Shown one piece after another: positions 1 to 9,852 of a stretch of 64,000 nucleotides of DNA. The stretch covers positions 310,001 to 374,000 of the forward strand of contig NZ_JAQV02000031.1 in the NCBI RefSeq assembly GCF_000732485.2. The letters are read 5' to 3'. Origin of the DNA: Bacillus sp. SJS. Its GTDB lineage: Bacteria; Bacillota; Bacilli; Bacillales; Bacillaceae. Numbering within the stretch: the first letter of the stretch is position 1; each line of letters starts with the position of its first letter. The translations under genes and the position numbers were made by a program. The notes below the pieces were generated by a model that saw nothing but the letters and a program-made list of their open reading frames with translations, searched no databases and had not been told where the DNA came from.

Positions 1-913
1 GAATAAGGTTTACGTGGCATTTGATGCCTTTAATAAGGTCAGCCAATTCTTCTGCATGCTCCACCTGGTCGTTCACGCCGCCGAATAATCCATACTCAAA
101 TGAGATTCTGCGTCCCGTTTTGTTTACGTAATAACGAATGGATTCAATAAGATCAGGAAGCTTATAAGCCTTGTTGATCGGCATTAGACGGCTTCTGATT
201 TCATTGTTTGGAGCGTGCAGGGAAAGGGCAAAGTTAATTTGCAGCTGTTCATCTGCAAATTTGTAGATTTTAGGAATAATTCCGCTTGTGGAAACAGTAA
301 TATGGCGTGCTCCAATGTTCAATCCTTTATCATGGTTGATGATTTTCAGGAAAGACATCATTGCATCATAGTTATCAAACGGTTCGCCGATTCCCATTAT
401 GACGACGGAGCTTACGCGTTCGCCAAGTTCATCAAGAGCCTTCTGTACTTTTACGACCTGAGCAACGATTTCTCCTGCTTCAAGGTTTCTTTTTAATCCG
501 CCAATGGTTGATGCGCAGAACGTACAGCCGATCCGGCAGCCTACCTGAGTGGTAACACAGATGGAGTTTCCATACTCATGCTTCATCAATACCGTTTCAA
601 TTGAAGAACCGTCATGCAGCTCGAAAAGAAACTTCATTGTACCGTCGCCGGACGTTTGCTGGATTAGCGTCTTTAATGTGGTTAATGTGAATTGCTGTTC
701 CAGTTTTTGACGCAGTTCTTTTGAGAGGTTCGACATCTCTTCAAAAGAAGTAACCCTTTTTATAAATAGCCAGTCGAAAATCTGCTGTGCACGGAACGCC
801 TTCTCGCCATTTTCCTCGAGCCAGGTTTTAATTTCATGAAGTTCAAGGGAATAAATGGACGGCTTAGCAGCCGTTACTCCCTTTTTACCTTGTTGTGTTG
901 TTGTTTTATTCAA
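1..913 (-). CDS. rlmN: 23S rRNA (adenine2503-C2)-methyltransferase RlmN, partial at left edge
   Basis: Radical-SAM enzyme that methylates A2503 of 23S rRNA (and tRNA A37 in some bacteria). About 304 codons are visible; the family is about 360 residues long, so the C-terminus, with the second catalytic cysteine, lies off the left edge. The 4Fe-4S motif CxxxCxxC is seen as C126, C130, C133 in a [11 protein letters not shown] context. The start is a TTG codon at 913, only 3 nt after the rsmB stop, with AAGGTG just upstream; the N-terminus ([18 protein letters not shown]) matches RlmN of Bacillus. It closes the priA-def-fmt-rsmB-rlmN translation and rRNA-modification cluster. Confidence 0.95.
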   Translation of the reverse strand, partial: MNKTTTQQGKKGVTAAKPSIYSLELHEIKTWLEENGEKAFRAQQIFDWLFIKRVTSFEEMSNLSKELRQKLEQQFTLTTLKTLIQQTSGDGTMKFLFELHDGSSIETVLMKHEYGNSICVTTQVGCRIGCTFCASTIGGLKRNLEAGEIVAQVVKVQKALDELGERVSSVVIMGIGEPFDNYDAMMSFLKIINHDKGLNIGARHITVSTSGIIPKIYKFADEQLQINFALSLHAPNNEIRSRLMPINKAYKLPDLIESIRYYVNKTGRRISFEYGLFGGVNDQVEHAEELADLIKGIKCHVNLI

Positions 914-916
914 TGA

Positions 917-2260
917 TTACACCTTCTTTTTTAATCTTGTGATGAAAAATCCATCTGTTTCAAAATAATGCGGAAGAATTTGCAGTTTTCCGCCGTTGAT
1001 ATATGGGTGAACCTTCTCAGGAAGGAGCTGTTTTAAGGAATGATCTTCTTCAAATTCAGGATGGGACGCCAGGAAATCAGCGATAACCTCTTCATTTTCT
1101 TCCTTATCAATTGTACAAGTACTATAGACCAGTGTACCACCTTTTTTAAGTAAACGCGAAACCGAATCCAGCAGCTCCTGCTGAATGGCAGAAAGCCTGT
1201 TAACATCATTGGCATTTTTTGCATATTTTATATCTGGCTTTCTTCTAATGACACCAAAGCCCGAGCATGGCGCATCCACTAAAATTTTGTCAAATTGAAT
1301 ACCACTGAGTTCTAGTGGAGCCTCCCTCGCATCCATGACTTGAGGAGAAATGTTGAGGAGCCCGGCTCTTTCAGCCTGTTCCTCAATTAGCTTCACTTTG
1401 TGTTTGTGAAGATCCAGTGAAACAATCTCACCAGTCCCTTCCATCAATTCAGCCATATGCAAAGACTTGCCCCCAGGTGCAGCACAAGCATCAAGGACTA
1501 CTTCATTTTTGGCTGGACTTACAGCTCTTGCAGTAAGCATGGAGCTTTCATCCTGAATGGACAGTTTCCCTGCTTTATAAAGTCTGCTTTTAGAAATATT
1601 GCCTCTTTTCAGGATTACCGCATCTTCTGAAAGAACTCCTCGTGCTGCGTCGAAGGATTCTTCTGCCAGACCAGCAACTGCCTCTTCAACGGTAAGGTGC
1701 ATCCGATTTACCCTTGCGGAAGCGACAGGAGGCTTCATATGAACTTCGCACATTTTCTGTGTATCATCCAGTCCATACTGATCCGCCCATTTTTTCACGA
1801 GCCAAACCGGGTGGCTTGTTTCAAGCGCCAAACGTTCAATAGGATCTTCAATTTCATTGAGTGAAGGCACTCCTTCTCTTTGAACAGCACGAAGGACTCC
1901 ATTTACAAATCCGGCAATTCCTTTATGCCCTTTTTTCTTGGAGATTTCGACTGCCTCAAAAAAGATCGCCCTTTCCGGAATGCGGTCAAGATAGATCATT
2001 TGATAAAGGGACACTCTAAGCAAAATACGTACCCATAATTCCATTTTTTTTGCTTTCGAAGTAAAAGGCTCCAAATAATAATCAAGCGTTATTTTTCTTT
2101 GAAGTGTTCCATATACAAGCTCTGTGAATAAAGAAACGTCCTTAGATGACAAATTGCTTTTCTGGATGGTGGTGTTAAGCAGCAGGTTGCTATATGCCTG
2201 ATTTTTCTCAATGGACATCAAGGCATCTACTGCCAATTCTCGTACATTTGCTGTTTTCAT
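917..2260 (-). CDS. rsmB: 16S rRNA (cytosine967-C5)-methyltransferase RsmB
   Basis: SAM-dependent m5C methyltransferase acting on 16S rRNA C967. The 447 residues fit the family. Residues 1-135 are a NusB-like RNA-binding domain. The Rossmann methyltransferase follows, with motif I DACAAPGGKS at 257-266, motif IV DAPCSGFG (C332) and motif VI YSTCT (C382, the expected nucleophile). The ATG at 2260 directly abuts the fmt stop (TAA at 2261-2263), so translation is probably coupled. It lies between fmt and rlmN as in B. subtilis. Confidence 0.97.
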   Translation of the reverse strand: MKTANVRELAVDALMSIEKNQAYSNLLLNTTIQKSNLSSKDVSLFTELVYGTLQRKITLDYYLEPFTSKAKKMELWVRILLRVSLYQMIYLDRIPERAIFFEAVEISKKKGHKGIAGFVNGVLRAVQREGVPSLNEIEDPIERLALETSHPVWLVKKWADQYGLDDTQKMCEVHMKPPVASARVNRMHLTVEEAVAGLAEESFDAARGVLSEDAVILKRGNISKSRLYKAGKLSIQDESSMLTARAVSPAKNEVVLDACAAPGGKSLHMAELMEGTGEIVSLDLHKHKVKLIEEQAERAGLLNISPQVMDAREAPLELSGIQFDKILVDAPCSGFGVIRRKPDIKYAKNANDVNRLSAIQQELLDSVSRLLKKGGTLVYSTCTIDKEENEEVIADFLASHPEFEEDHSLKQLLPEKVHPYINGGKLQILPHYFETDGFFITRLKKKV

Positions 2261-3199
2261 TTATTCACCAAGTTTCGTTCCGGGGGCAATCTGGCTGCCG
2301 CGCAAAAAGTCTTCCCCGCTCATTTTTTTCTTGCCTGCCGGCTGAAGCTCTACTATTTTTACGGCAGTGCCGTTTCCAGAAGCCACGACAAAACCATCTG
2401 AATCGATTCCAATCACCGTGCCCGGCTCAGATGGATTGGTGCTTTTCATTTTTTCTCCGCGCCAAATCTTCACTGTTTGTCCCTCTAAAGAGGTGAAAGC
2501 TACCGGCCAGGGATTTAAACCGCGAATATGGTTGTAAATTTCTTCGCCTGTTCTAGTCCAGTCGATCTTTTCCTGCTCGCGTTTAATATTGGATGCAAAA
2601 GTCGCCTTTGAATCATCCTGCTTTATCGGCTTCAGTTTGCCTTCCAGAAGCATCGGGAGTGTTTCAGCCAGTAGTTCTGTTCCGGCTTTGCTTAGTTTAT
2701 CGTGCAATGTACCGACGTTATCTTCTTCTGTAATCACAACCTCAGCTTGTGTGAGGATATCACCCGCATCAAGTTTTTCGGCCATATACATAATTGTTAT
2801 TCCCGTTTTTTCTTTCCCCTGTAAAATGGAATAATGAATGGGGGCGCCGCCGCGAAGTTCCGGCAGCAAGGAAGCATGGACGTTAATACAGCCGTGCTTT
2901 GGCGCTTCCAGCAGCTCATTCGGTAAAATTTGTCCGAATGCCGCTGTTACAACTAAATCCGGTTTCAGTGCCAGTACTTTGTCAAGATCCTTTTGATGGC
3001 GGATTTTTTCCGGCTGCAGGACCTCAATGCCATGCTTTAGCGCCTCTGTTTTGACTGGGGGAGGCGTCAGTTCTTTTTTGCGGCCTTTCGGACGGTCCGG
3101 CTGGGTGACAACACCGACTACATTATACCCTTCATCAACAAGCCTTCTTAAAACAGGAACAGAAAAATCAGGGGTTCCCATGAATACGATTCTAGTCAT
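2261..3199 (-). CDS. fmt: Methionyl-tRNA formyltransferase
   Basis: Formylates initiator Met-tRNA using 10-formyl-THF. Counting from the ATG at 3199 the protein is 312 residues. The catalytic triad falls at N106, H108 and D144, the same numbers as in E. coli Fmt, inside [12 protein letters not shown]. An ATG at 3208 overlaps the def stop (ATGA), but it sits directly on the GGAAGG ribosome site; the 3199 ATG has a 9-nt spacer and gives the usual [13 protein letters not shown]-terminus, so I prefer it. Paired with def, which removes the formyl group this enzyme adds. Confidence 0.96.
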   Translation of the reverse strand: MTRIVFMGTPDFSVPVLRRLVDEGYNVVGVVTQPDRPKGRKKELTPPPVKTEALKHGIEVLQPEKIRHQKDLDKVLALKPDLVVTAAFGQILPNELLEAPKHGCINVHASLLPELRGGAPIHYSILQGKEKTGITIMYMAEKLDAGDILTQAEVVITEEDNVGTLHDKLSKAGTELLAETLPMLLEGKLKPIKQDDSKATFASNIKREQEKIDWTRTGEEIYNHIRGLNPWPVAFTSLEGQTVKIWRGEKMKSTNPSEPGTVIGIDSDGFVVASGNGTAVKIVELQPAGKKKMSGEDFLRGSQIAPGTKLGE

Positions 3200-3204
3200 T
3201 TCAT

Positions 3205-3687
3205 TCATCCTTCCATTTCCTCAAGCTCTCCGTCTTCATAATAGCGAAGAACTTTAGCAGTAAAAAGAGTGCCATCCAGATGATCGATTTCATGCTGAAG
3301 AGCTCTTGCCAAAAAACCATCTGCTTCAACAGTGAAAGGTTTTCCTTTCCGATTGAGCGCATGTACTTTCACATAATCCGCACGCTTGACTTCACCAAAC
3401 AGTCCAGGGAAGCTCAAGCAGCCTTCAGGTCCAGTCTGTTCTCCGCGTGAGTTCATAATTTTTGGGTTGATTAATTCGATTTTTCCATAATCATCGCCAA
3501 TGTCTACTACAGCGATTCGTTTTGCAATCCCCACTTGAGGGGCGGCTAATCCTACCCCATCTGCAGCGATCATTGTTTCATACATATCTTTAAGCAGCCT
3601 TGTAAGCTCCCTATCAAAAACCGTTACTTTCTCACAGGACTGCTCAAGAATTGGATCCGGGTGCTCTGCAATTTTCAGTATAGCCAT
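3205..3687 (-). CDS. def: Peptide deformylase
   Basis: Metalloenzyme that removes the N-formyl group from nascent proteins. From the ATG at 3687 it is 160 residues, with all three family motifs: GVGLAAPQ at 44-51, EGCLSFPG at 88-95 (metal ligand C90) and HEIDH at 132-136 (two metal histidines and the catalytic Glu). An in-frame ATG 18 nt upstream has no ribosome site, whereas GGAGG at 3696-3700 sits 8 nt before 3687. The stop overlaps the start region of fmt. The sequence resembles B. subtilis DefA (ending DELEDMEG there, DGELEEMEG here). Confidence 0.97.
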   Translation of the reverse strand: MAILKIAEHPDPILEQSCEKVTVFDRELTRLLKDMYETMIAADGVGLAAPQVGIAKRIAVVDIGDDYGKIELINPKIMNSRGEQTGPEGCLSFPGLFGEVKRADYVKVHALNRKGKPFTVEADGFLARALQHEIDHLDGTLFTAKVLRYYEDGELEEMEG

Positions 3688-3781
3688 AAAAGGTTCCTCC
3701 CTCACATTTTGAAGTGTTTACTCGGTGCCGCAGGGTTTCCTAGCTTTTGATGAAATATACGTAAGCCCTGATTACATATAT

Positions 3782-3803
3782 AAAACCGGCAACGGCCGGT
3801 CTT
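3782..3803 (-). terminator. Weak hairpin after priA
   Basis: Inverted repeat ACCGGC-4 nt-GCCGGT at 3785-3800, followed on the minus strand by TTTTATATAT. The stem is only 6 bp and the U-tract is short, so it is at best an attenuating terminator between priA and def. The rest of the 104-nt gap shows nothing clear. Confidence 0.35.
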
Positions 3804-3809
3804 AGGATG

Positions 3810-6221
3810 CTACATTAAAGTTGTTGGGTTCAAATCAATTGAAATAACGAGCTCATCTCTTGCCATTTCCTGCTGATAGCGATCCATCACTTTTTTCAGC
3901 GCAGGGATTAATTTTTCATCCCGCTTGTATTTTATCATGCATTGATAACGATATCTATTCTTGATCCTGGGTATCGGTGATGCAACAGGACCCAGCACTT
4001 TTGTATGGGAATCAAGGTTTTGTATAAGAAACTGTGCGATTGTTTCCATTACTGATGACGTTTTAAGCAAATCGGGATGTGATACATTGACAACCGCCAC
4101 ATAATAAAAAGGCGGATAGGCATGCTGCTTTCTTTCCATCATTTCCCTCTCATAAAACCCATCATAATCGTGATCTTTAGCGAGCTGGATACTGTAGTGA
4201 TCCGGTGTATAGGATTGGATGACCACTTCACCGGTTAATTCATGCCTGCCCGCTCTGCCGCTTACCTGCGTTAGCAGCTGAAAGGTTTTCTCTGCAGCCC
4301 TGAAGTCCGGCAGGTGAAGCATCGTATCTGCGGCAAGAACTCCTACAAGCGTAACATTGGGAAAATCAAGACCCTTGGCAATCATTTGCGTTCCAAGCAG
4401 GATATCTGCTTTTCCTTCGCCAAATTGCCCCAGAAGCCGTTCATGGGCTCCTTTTCTTGAAGTTGTATCTACGTCCATTCGAATTACCCGTGCTTCCGGC
4501 AAGACCTTTGCAAGTTCTTCCTCCACCTTTTGAGTACCCGTTCCAAAAAAGCGGATATGCTCGCTGCTGCACTCTGGACATAAAGAAGGCATTGGTGCTT
4601 CATGTGCACAGTAGTGGCATTTTAGTTTATTTCCCTGACGGTGATAGGTCATGGAAATATCGCAGTTAGGACATTGAATGACATAGCCGCAATCCCTGCA
4701 CATGACAAAGGCAGAAAAGCCCCTTCTGTTTAAAAACAGAACCGTTTGCTCTTTTCGGTCCAGCCTGAGCTGCAGCTGCTCGAAAAGATCGGAAGAAAAC
4801 ATCGAACGATTTCCATTTCGCAGCTCTTCTCTCATATCAACAACATTCACCTCAGGCAGTGCCCGGCTGTTGACCCGCTCCCTTAATGGAAGAAGATGAT
4901 AAACCCCTTTGCTTGCCCTAGCAAACGATTCAAGGGATGGAGTCGCACTGCCTAATACAACCGGACAGCGGTAGCTTTCAGCTCTGTGAATTGCGACGTC
5001 ACGGGCATGATATCTTGGGTTTTCTTCCTGTTTATAGCTTGATTCATGCTCCTCGTCAATTACAATGATTCCAAGGTTCTCAAAAGGGGCAAAAATAGCC
5101 GAGCGGGCACCGACGGCGAGCTGGACTTCCTTGCGCTGAATTTTCCGCCATTCATCGTATTTTTCTCCCGTCGACAACCCGCTGTGCAATACGGCGACTT
5201 TTGAACCGAACCGTCCTTTGAACCGATCTACCATTTGCGGGGTAAGAGAAATTTCAGGAACGAGCACAATGGCTTCCTTTCCTTCTTTCATGACGCGGTC
5301 GATGGCTTGAAGATACACTTCTGTTTTCCCGCTTCCGGTCACACCGTACATCATAAAGACATCATGCCTGGAAGCTTCAATTGAATCCAGAATTGGAGCA
5401 ATAGCACTTTGCTGTTCACTGGTAAGCGCCATATTTTCTGTTGCCTTAAAGGTGCGATGCTCAAATGGATCACGATATACTTCCAGCCATTCTTCAGCCA
5501 GTATGCCTTTTTGAACAAGAGCTTTAATGGAAGAATCGCTTGCGTTCGCTCCGCTTTTCAAATCGGCTGCAGAGATCTCACTTTTTTGGGATGCAATAAT
5601 ATAATCAAGAGCAGCCTTTTGCCTGCCGGCTTTTGCAGGCATTTCCTCTGCAGTTTTTTTTAATGCTTCAAGATCTGCTGCAGGTTTCAAATACCGGACT
5701 TTTTTTTGCTTCCCCTTTTGTGCTACCTGGTAGACGACTTCTAAGCTGCCTTTTTTTATTTCCTTCTGCAACTCTGCAAAGAGATTGTGAGCTTCAGCCT
5801 CTTTCCAGGATATATCCCTGGTATTTTCAAATAACACAGCAAGTTCCGGGGGCAATTCACTGCTATTCCGGGTCAGGCAAATCCGTTTTTCATATTTTGC
5901 TTTCATGGCTGCAGGAAGCATGGCTTGAAAAGCAGAAATCTGGAAGCACAGGGTTTTTTCTGTAAGCCACTTTCCAAGTTCAAGCAATTCATCCGTTAAT
6001 GCCGGCGTCAAATCAAAAATCTCTGAAATTTTTTTGAGCTTGTTTACCTCAGATGCTGATGCCACCTCGATAACAAAGCCCTGTACTTTACGCGGGCCAA
6101 ACGGTACGATCACTCTGATTCCCGGTACAATGACATCCTCCCACTCTTCCGGAACTAAATAATCAAAAGGCCTGTCTGTCTGCATGGCAGGGACATCGAC
6201 CACTACCCTTGCAATTTTCAT
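3810..6221 (-). CDS. priA: Primosomal protein N' (replication restart helicase PriA)
   Basis: 3'-5' superfamily 2 helicase that recognises stalled forks and reloads the replicative helicase. It has 803 residues. An N-terminal 3'-DNA-binding region (1-110) precedes the helicase core: Walker A GVTGSGKT at 293-300, DEEH box at 389-392. The zinc-binding insertion has eight cysteines at 508, 511, 517, 520, 535, 538, 548 and 551, i.e. two C4 sites. The start overlaps the coaBC stop (ATGA at 6218-6221), so the two are translationally coupled. Confidence 0.97.
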   Translation of the reverse strand: MKIARVVVDVPAMQTDRPFDYLVPEEWEDVIVPGIRVIVPFGPRKVQGFVIEVASASEVNKLKKISEIFDLTPALTDELLELGKWLTEKTLCFQISAFQAMLPAAMKAKYEKRICLTRNSSELPPELAVLFENTRDISWKEAEAHNLFAELQKEIKKGSLEVVYQVAQKGKQKKVRYLKPAADLEALKKTAEEMPAKAGRQKAALDYIIASQKSEISAADLKSGANASDSSIKALVQKGILAEEWLEVYRDPFEHRTFKATENMALTSEQQSAIAPILDSIEASRHDVFMMYGVTGSGKTEVYLQAIDRVMKEGKEAIVLVPEISLTPQMVDRFKGRFGSKVAVLHSGLSTGEKYDEWRKIQRKEVQLAVGARSAIFAPFENLGIIVIDEEHESSYKQEENPRYHARDVAIHRAESYRCPVVLGSATPSLESFARASKGVYHLLPLRERVNSRALPEVNVVDMREELRNGNRSMFSSDLFEQLQLRLDRKEQTVLFLNRRGFSAFVMCRDCGYVIQCPNCDISMTYHRQGNKLKCHYCAHEAPMPSLCPECSSEHIRFFGTGTQKVEEELAKVLPEARVIRMDVDTTSRKGAHERLLGQFGEGKADILLGTQMIAKGLDFPNVTLVGVLAADTMLHLPDFRAAEKTFQLLTQVSGRAGRHELTGEVVIQSYTPDHYSIQLAKDHDYDGFYEREMMERKQHAYPPFYYVAVVNVSHPDLLKTSSVMETIAQFLIQNLDSHTKVLGPVASPIPRIKNRYRYQCMIKYKRDEKLIPALKKVMDRYQQEMARDELVISIDLNPTTLM

Positions 6222-7432
6222 TCTTCTTTCTCCAAACGCAGCATTGCAGCAGCCTCCAGCAAAATACTCTCAGCTACCTTATTCTTAGACATTAAAGGGA
6301 GCTCCTTACTGGTTCCATCTTTGCGGTGGATTGTGACCAGATTGGTATCAGCAGCAAAACCGGCTCCCTCAATCGTCACATTATTCGAGATGATCAAATC
6401 GAGATTTTTCTTCACAAGCTTATGCATCGCATATTCATGAACATTGTCTGTTTCAGCAGCAAAACCAACAAGAAGCTGATGCTGTTTTTTCTCACCGAGG
6501 GTTTTTAAAATATCAGCTGTACGTTCCATTTCAACGGATAGCGGACCTTCTTGTTTTTTCATTTTATGGGGCATAGGGTGTGCAGGCCTGTAATCAGCCA
6601 CAGCAGCAGATTTAATGACAGCATCCTGCTGATCAAATCGTTCCATTACCTCGTTCAGCATTTCCTCAGCCGTTTGAACCCTTATCACAGCTGCTCCGTA
6701 TGGATCCTCCAAATGGGATGGTCCGGTGACAAGCGTTACATCCGCCCCCATTTCCGCAGCCTTTTCAGCAAGTGCAAATCCCATCTTGCCCGTCGACCGG
6801 TTTGAGAAATACCTTACAGGATCAATGGGTTCCACGGTTGGACCGGCTGTAATTAAAACTTTTTTGCCTTTTAATGGTCCTCGTCCATCTATACGAAAGT
6901 AGCTTTGAATAAGGCGGACAATTTTTTCAGGCTCTTCAAGCCTGCCGCGTCCTACATATCCGCACGCTAAATATCCTTCGCTCGGTTCAATAAATCGAAA
7001 TCCATCCTCATACAGCGTCTGGATATTTCTTTTTACTGCAGGGTGATCATACATATGTACGTTCATGGCCGGTGCAATCCATACTGGTGCCGTGGCAGCG
7101 AGCAGTGTTGTAGTCAGCATATCATCTGCCAGACCATTGGCAAGCTTTCCGATCACATTGGCGGTTGCCGGAGCGAGGACAATCAAATCCGCCCAGTCTG
7201 CTAAATCAATATGAGCAATAACGCTTGATTCTTTTTCATCAAACGTATCTGTATACACATCATGTCTTGAGAGCGCCTGAAAGGTCAGCGGTGCAACAAA
7301 TTCACATGCCGAGGCAGTCATGATTACTTTTACATCATAACCAGCCTGGGTAAGCTTGCTTGTCAAGGCAGCTGCTTTGTATACGGCAATGCCTCCGCTT
7401 ACTCCAAGCAGGATCTTTTTCTTATCTCCCAT
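6218..7432 (-). CDS. coaBC: Bifunctional phosphopantothenoylcysteine decarboxylase / phosphopantothenate-cysteine ligase
   Basis: Catalyses two successive coenzyme A steps. The 404 residues hold an N-terminal flavoprotein decarboxylase (CoaC, about 1-185) with active-site H74 (AHIDLADW), PAMN at 121-124 and C157 in ACGYVGRGR, followed by the CTP-dependent ligase (CoaB, from about 187) beginning ITAGPTVEPIDPVR, with AAVADYRP and a lysine-rich KMKKQ loop. The start is an ATG at 7432 behind a purine-rich GGCGGGGG. It overlaps priA by 4 nt downstream. The gene order rpoZ-coaBC-priA is as in B. subtilis. Confidence 0.97.
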   Translation of the reverse strand: MGDKKKILLGVSGGIAVYKAAALTSKLTQAGYDVKVIMTASACEFVAPLTFQALSRHDVYTDTFDEKESSVIAHIDLADWADLIVLAPATANVIGKLANGLADDMLTTTLLAATAPVWIAPAMNVHMYDHPAVKRNIQTLYEDGFRFIEPSEGYLACGYVGRGRLEEPEKIVRLIQSYFRIDGRGPLKGKKVLITAGPTVEPIDPVRYFSNRSTGKMGFALAEKAAEMGADVTLVTGPSHLEDPYGAAVIRVQTAEEMLNEVMERFDQQDAVIKSAAVADYRPAHPMPHKMKKQEGPLSVEMERTADILKTLGEKKQHQLLVGFAAETDNVHEYAMHKLVKKNLDLIISNNVTIEGAGFAADTNLVTIHRKDGTSKELPLMSKNKVAESILLEAAAMLRLEKEE

Positions 7433-7524
7433 TGTAAACCCCCGCCATCATTGTTATTTGTCTATCATTTTACCAATGTTTCAAGGAATGCCAAAGCAGA
7501 AGACTTCATTAAATTTCTCTCCAT

Positions 7525-7558
7525 AAAAAGAGGCCGCCCCATTGCAACCAGGCTGCCT
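7525..7558 (-). terminator. Candidate terminator in the rpoZ-coaBC gap
   Basis: Minus-strand hairpin AGGCAGCC (7551-7558) with GGCGGCCT (7531-7538), 8 bp with one A.G mismatch, followed by CTTTTTA. It probably limits read-through from gmk-rpoZ into coaBC. The remainder of the 214-nt gap (7433-7646) has no recognisable gene. Confidence 0.55.
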
Positions 7559-7646
7559 TAAGCAGTTCGCCCTTCATAAAAGGGAGAAGAGCAAATGGCT
7601 TTCAGATTGAATGGGTCAGCCTTTCATAACGGCATATCAAGCAGGA

Positions 7647-7847
7647 TCAGTTCTCTTCCTTATCGTAAAAAAGCAAGCCTGCATCGATTTCTTCCAAAGC
7701 TTTTCCTACAAATTTATGAGAAATCGGCTTTGTAATCTGCTGATCTTTGTAGATCTGCATTTCTCTTGCACGTTTGGATGCTACGGTTACAAGTGTGTAT
7801 TTTGAATCAAGCTTATTCATTAACGAGTCAATAGAAGGATTTAACAT
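7647..7847 (-). CDS. rpoZ: RNA polymerase omega subunit
   Basis: Small subunit that helps assemble RNA polymerase by holding the beta' C-terminus. The 66-residue length fits Bacillus omega (about 67). It starts [30 protein letters not shown], with the conserved omega core from S5 to I40, and ends in an acidic FYDKEEN tail. It begins 5 nt after the gmk stop and is in the remA-gmk-rpoZ group. Confidence 0.96.
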   Translation of the reverse strand: MLNPSIDSLMNKLDSKYTLVTVASKRAREMQIYKDQQITKPISHKFVGKALEEIDAGLLFYDKEEN

Positions 7848-7852
7848 AGGGT

Positions 7853-8485
<633 letters not shown>

Positions 8486-8749
8486 CTACCCTTCATCTGA
8501 TAACTCTTCTTTATTTGAAAGTCTGTGTGCGACAGTTTCAGGCTGAACAGCAGATAGAATAATATGATCGCTGTCCATTACGACAACGGCCCTCGTTCTG
8601 CGTCCATACGTGGCGTCAATGAGCATGCCGCGGTCCCGGGCATCCTGGATAATTCTTTTAATAGGTGCAGATTCAGGACTGACAATGGAGATGATTCGAT
8701 TAGCTGATACAATATTTCCAAAACCGATATTAATGAGTTTAATGTTCAA
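8486..8749 (-). CDS. remA: Extracellular matrix regulator RemA
   Basis: DNA-binding protein of the RemA/YlzA (DUF370) family, which in B. subtilis activates the eps and tapA biofilm matrix operons and osmoprotection genes. 87 residues; the invariant core [13 protein letters not shown] near the N-terminus and [13 protein letters not shown] in the middle are intact. It starts with TTG at 8749 behind GGGGAGC. The end of the gene carries the ribosome site for gmk. That it acts on matrix genes here is inferred from the family. Confidence 0.94.
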   Translation of the reverse strand: MNIKLINIGFGNIVSANRIISIVSPESAPIKRIIQDARDRGMLIDATYGRRTRAVVVMDSDHIILSAVQPETVAHRLSNKEELSDEG

Positions 8750-8814
8750 CGTTTGCTCCCCCTATATGATACCAGCTCTAGTCTAGCCTGAAAAATGGCG
8801 GTCTAAACAGGCTC

Positions 8815-9690
8815 CTATTCTACGTTTTGGACCTGTTCCTTTATTTTTTCAATGGTACTTTTCAGCTCCACTGCAAATGCTGCAATTCGGCTGTCATTAG
8901 CTTTCGAACCAATGGTGTTGGCTTCCCGGTTCAGCTCCTGCACGATAAAATCGAGCTTTCTGCCAATTGCTTCACCTGAATGGAGTGCCTGGCTGAATTG
9001 CTGAAGATGACTGTATATTCGGGTGACTTCTTCCGTAATATCGGCTTTTTCGGCAAATATGGCTGCTTCAGTTAAAATTCTTGATTCATCCGCCTCTGTC
9101 TGCAGTAAATCCTTAAGCTTAGTGGAAAGCTTCTCCATATGGCTCTTTTGAACAGCCGGCGCAATTGCTTCGATTTGTTCTGCAGCCGCCCTTACATCAT
9201 CCAGCCTTATTTCAATATCTTTAAGCAGATGCCGGCCTTCGCTCAGCCTCATCCCGCTAAGCTCAATAACCGCGGACTCAACTGTATCCAGAATTGCTTC
9301 AAGCAAACGGCTCTGGTCCCCGTGTTCTTCCTGTACTTGTACCACATCTTCTATTTTCAATAGACCATCCAATGTAAGCTGGTCATTAAAACCGTACCGT
9401 TCTTTCATTTTCGCTGCAGCCTCTGTCAGCTGATCGAGCAGATCCCAGTCAACACTGACAGTACGCTTAGCAATCGGCTCTCCGTCGATTGTTATGTATG
9501 CTTCTAATCGGCCCCTGCGTATCCGGCCGGAGATCACTTTTTTGATTTTATCCTCTACAGACATTAGTTGTCTAGGCATTTTTACACTAATCTCACAGAA
9601 TCGATGGTTTACCGATTTCATTTCAACTGAGATCGTCCGCCCATCCTTTTCTTGAACGGCCCTTCCGAACCCTGTCATACTCGCAATCAT
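8815..9690 (-). CDS. yloC: YicC/YloC-family endoribonuclease
   Basis: Member of the YicC family (DUF1732 C-terminal domain), reported as an endoribonuclease in E. coli. From the ATG at 9690 (MIASMTGFGRA) it is 291 residues, the same as B. subtilis YloC. GGAAG lies 8 nt upstream; the frame stays open upstream but that extension has no family support. The C-terminal block (QELNREANTIGSKANDSRI) is the family signature. The function in Bacillus is poorly known. It is upstream of remA, separated from yloB by a strong terminator. Confidence 0.92.
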   Translation of the reverse strand: MIASMTGFGRAVQEKDGRTISVEMKSVNHRFCEISVKMPRQLMSVEDKIKKVISGRIRRGRLEAYITIDGEPIAKRTVSVDWDLLDQLTEAAAKMKERYGFNDQLTLDGLLKIEDVVQVQEEHGDQSRLLEAILDTVESAVIELSGMRLSEGRHLLKDIEIRLDDVRAAAEQIEAIAPAVQKSHMEKLSTKLKDLLQTEADESRILTEAAIFAEKADITEEVTRIYSHLQQFSQALHSGEAIGRKLDFIVQELNREANTIGSKANDSRIAAFAVELKSTIEKIKEQVQNVE

Positions 9691-9795
9691 GATTATCACT
9701 TCCATTTTCCAAGAGTGAATTGGAAATATATGATGTCCCTGCAAAACCTCGCTGCTGAAAGTTGTATGGGATAACGGTAAACAGCAGATGGATAC

Positions 9796-9831
9796 AGAAA
9801 AAATAAAAAGGTAATAGGCGCGCTATTACCT
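9796..9831 (-). terminator. Strong terminator after the Ca2+-ATPase gene
   Basis: Perfect 10-bp stem AAGGTAATAG (9822-9831 on the minus strand) with CTATTACCTT (9807-9816), 5-nt GC-rich loop, followed by TTTTTATTTTTT. It makes the ATPase gene a separate transcript from yloC, which therefore needs its own promoter in 9691-9795; I cannot assign one confidently. Confidence 0.9.
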
Positions 9832-9852
9832 TGTGAATTATATCATAACAAA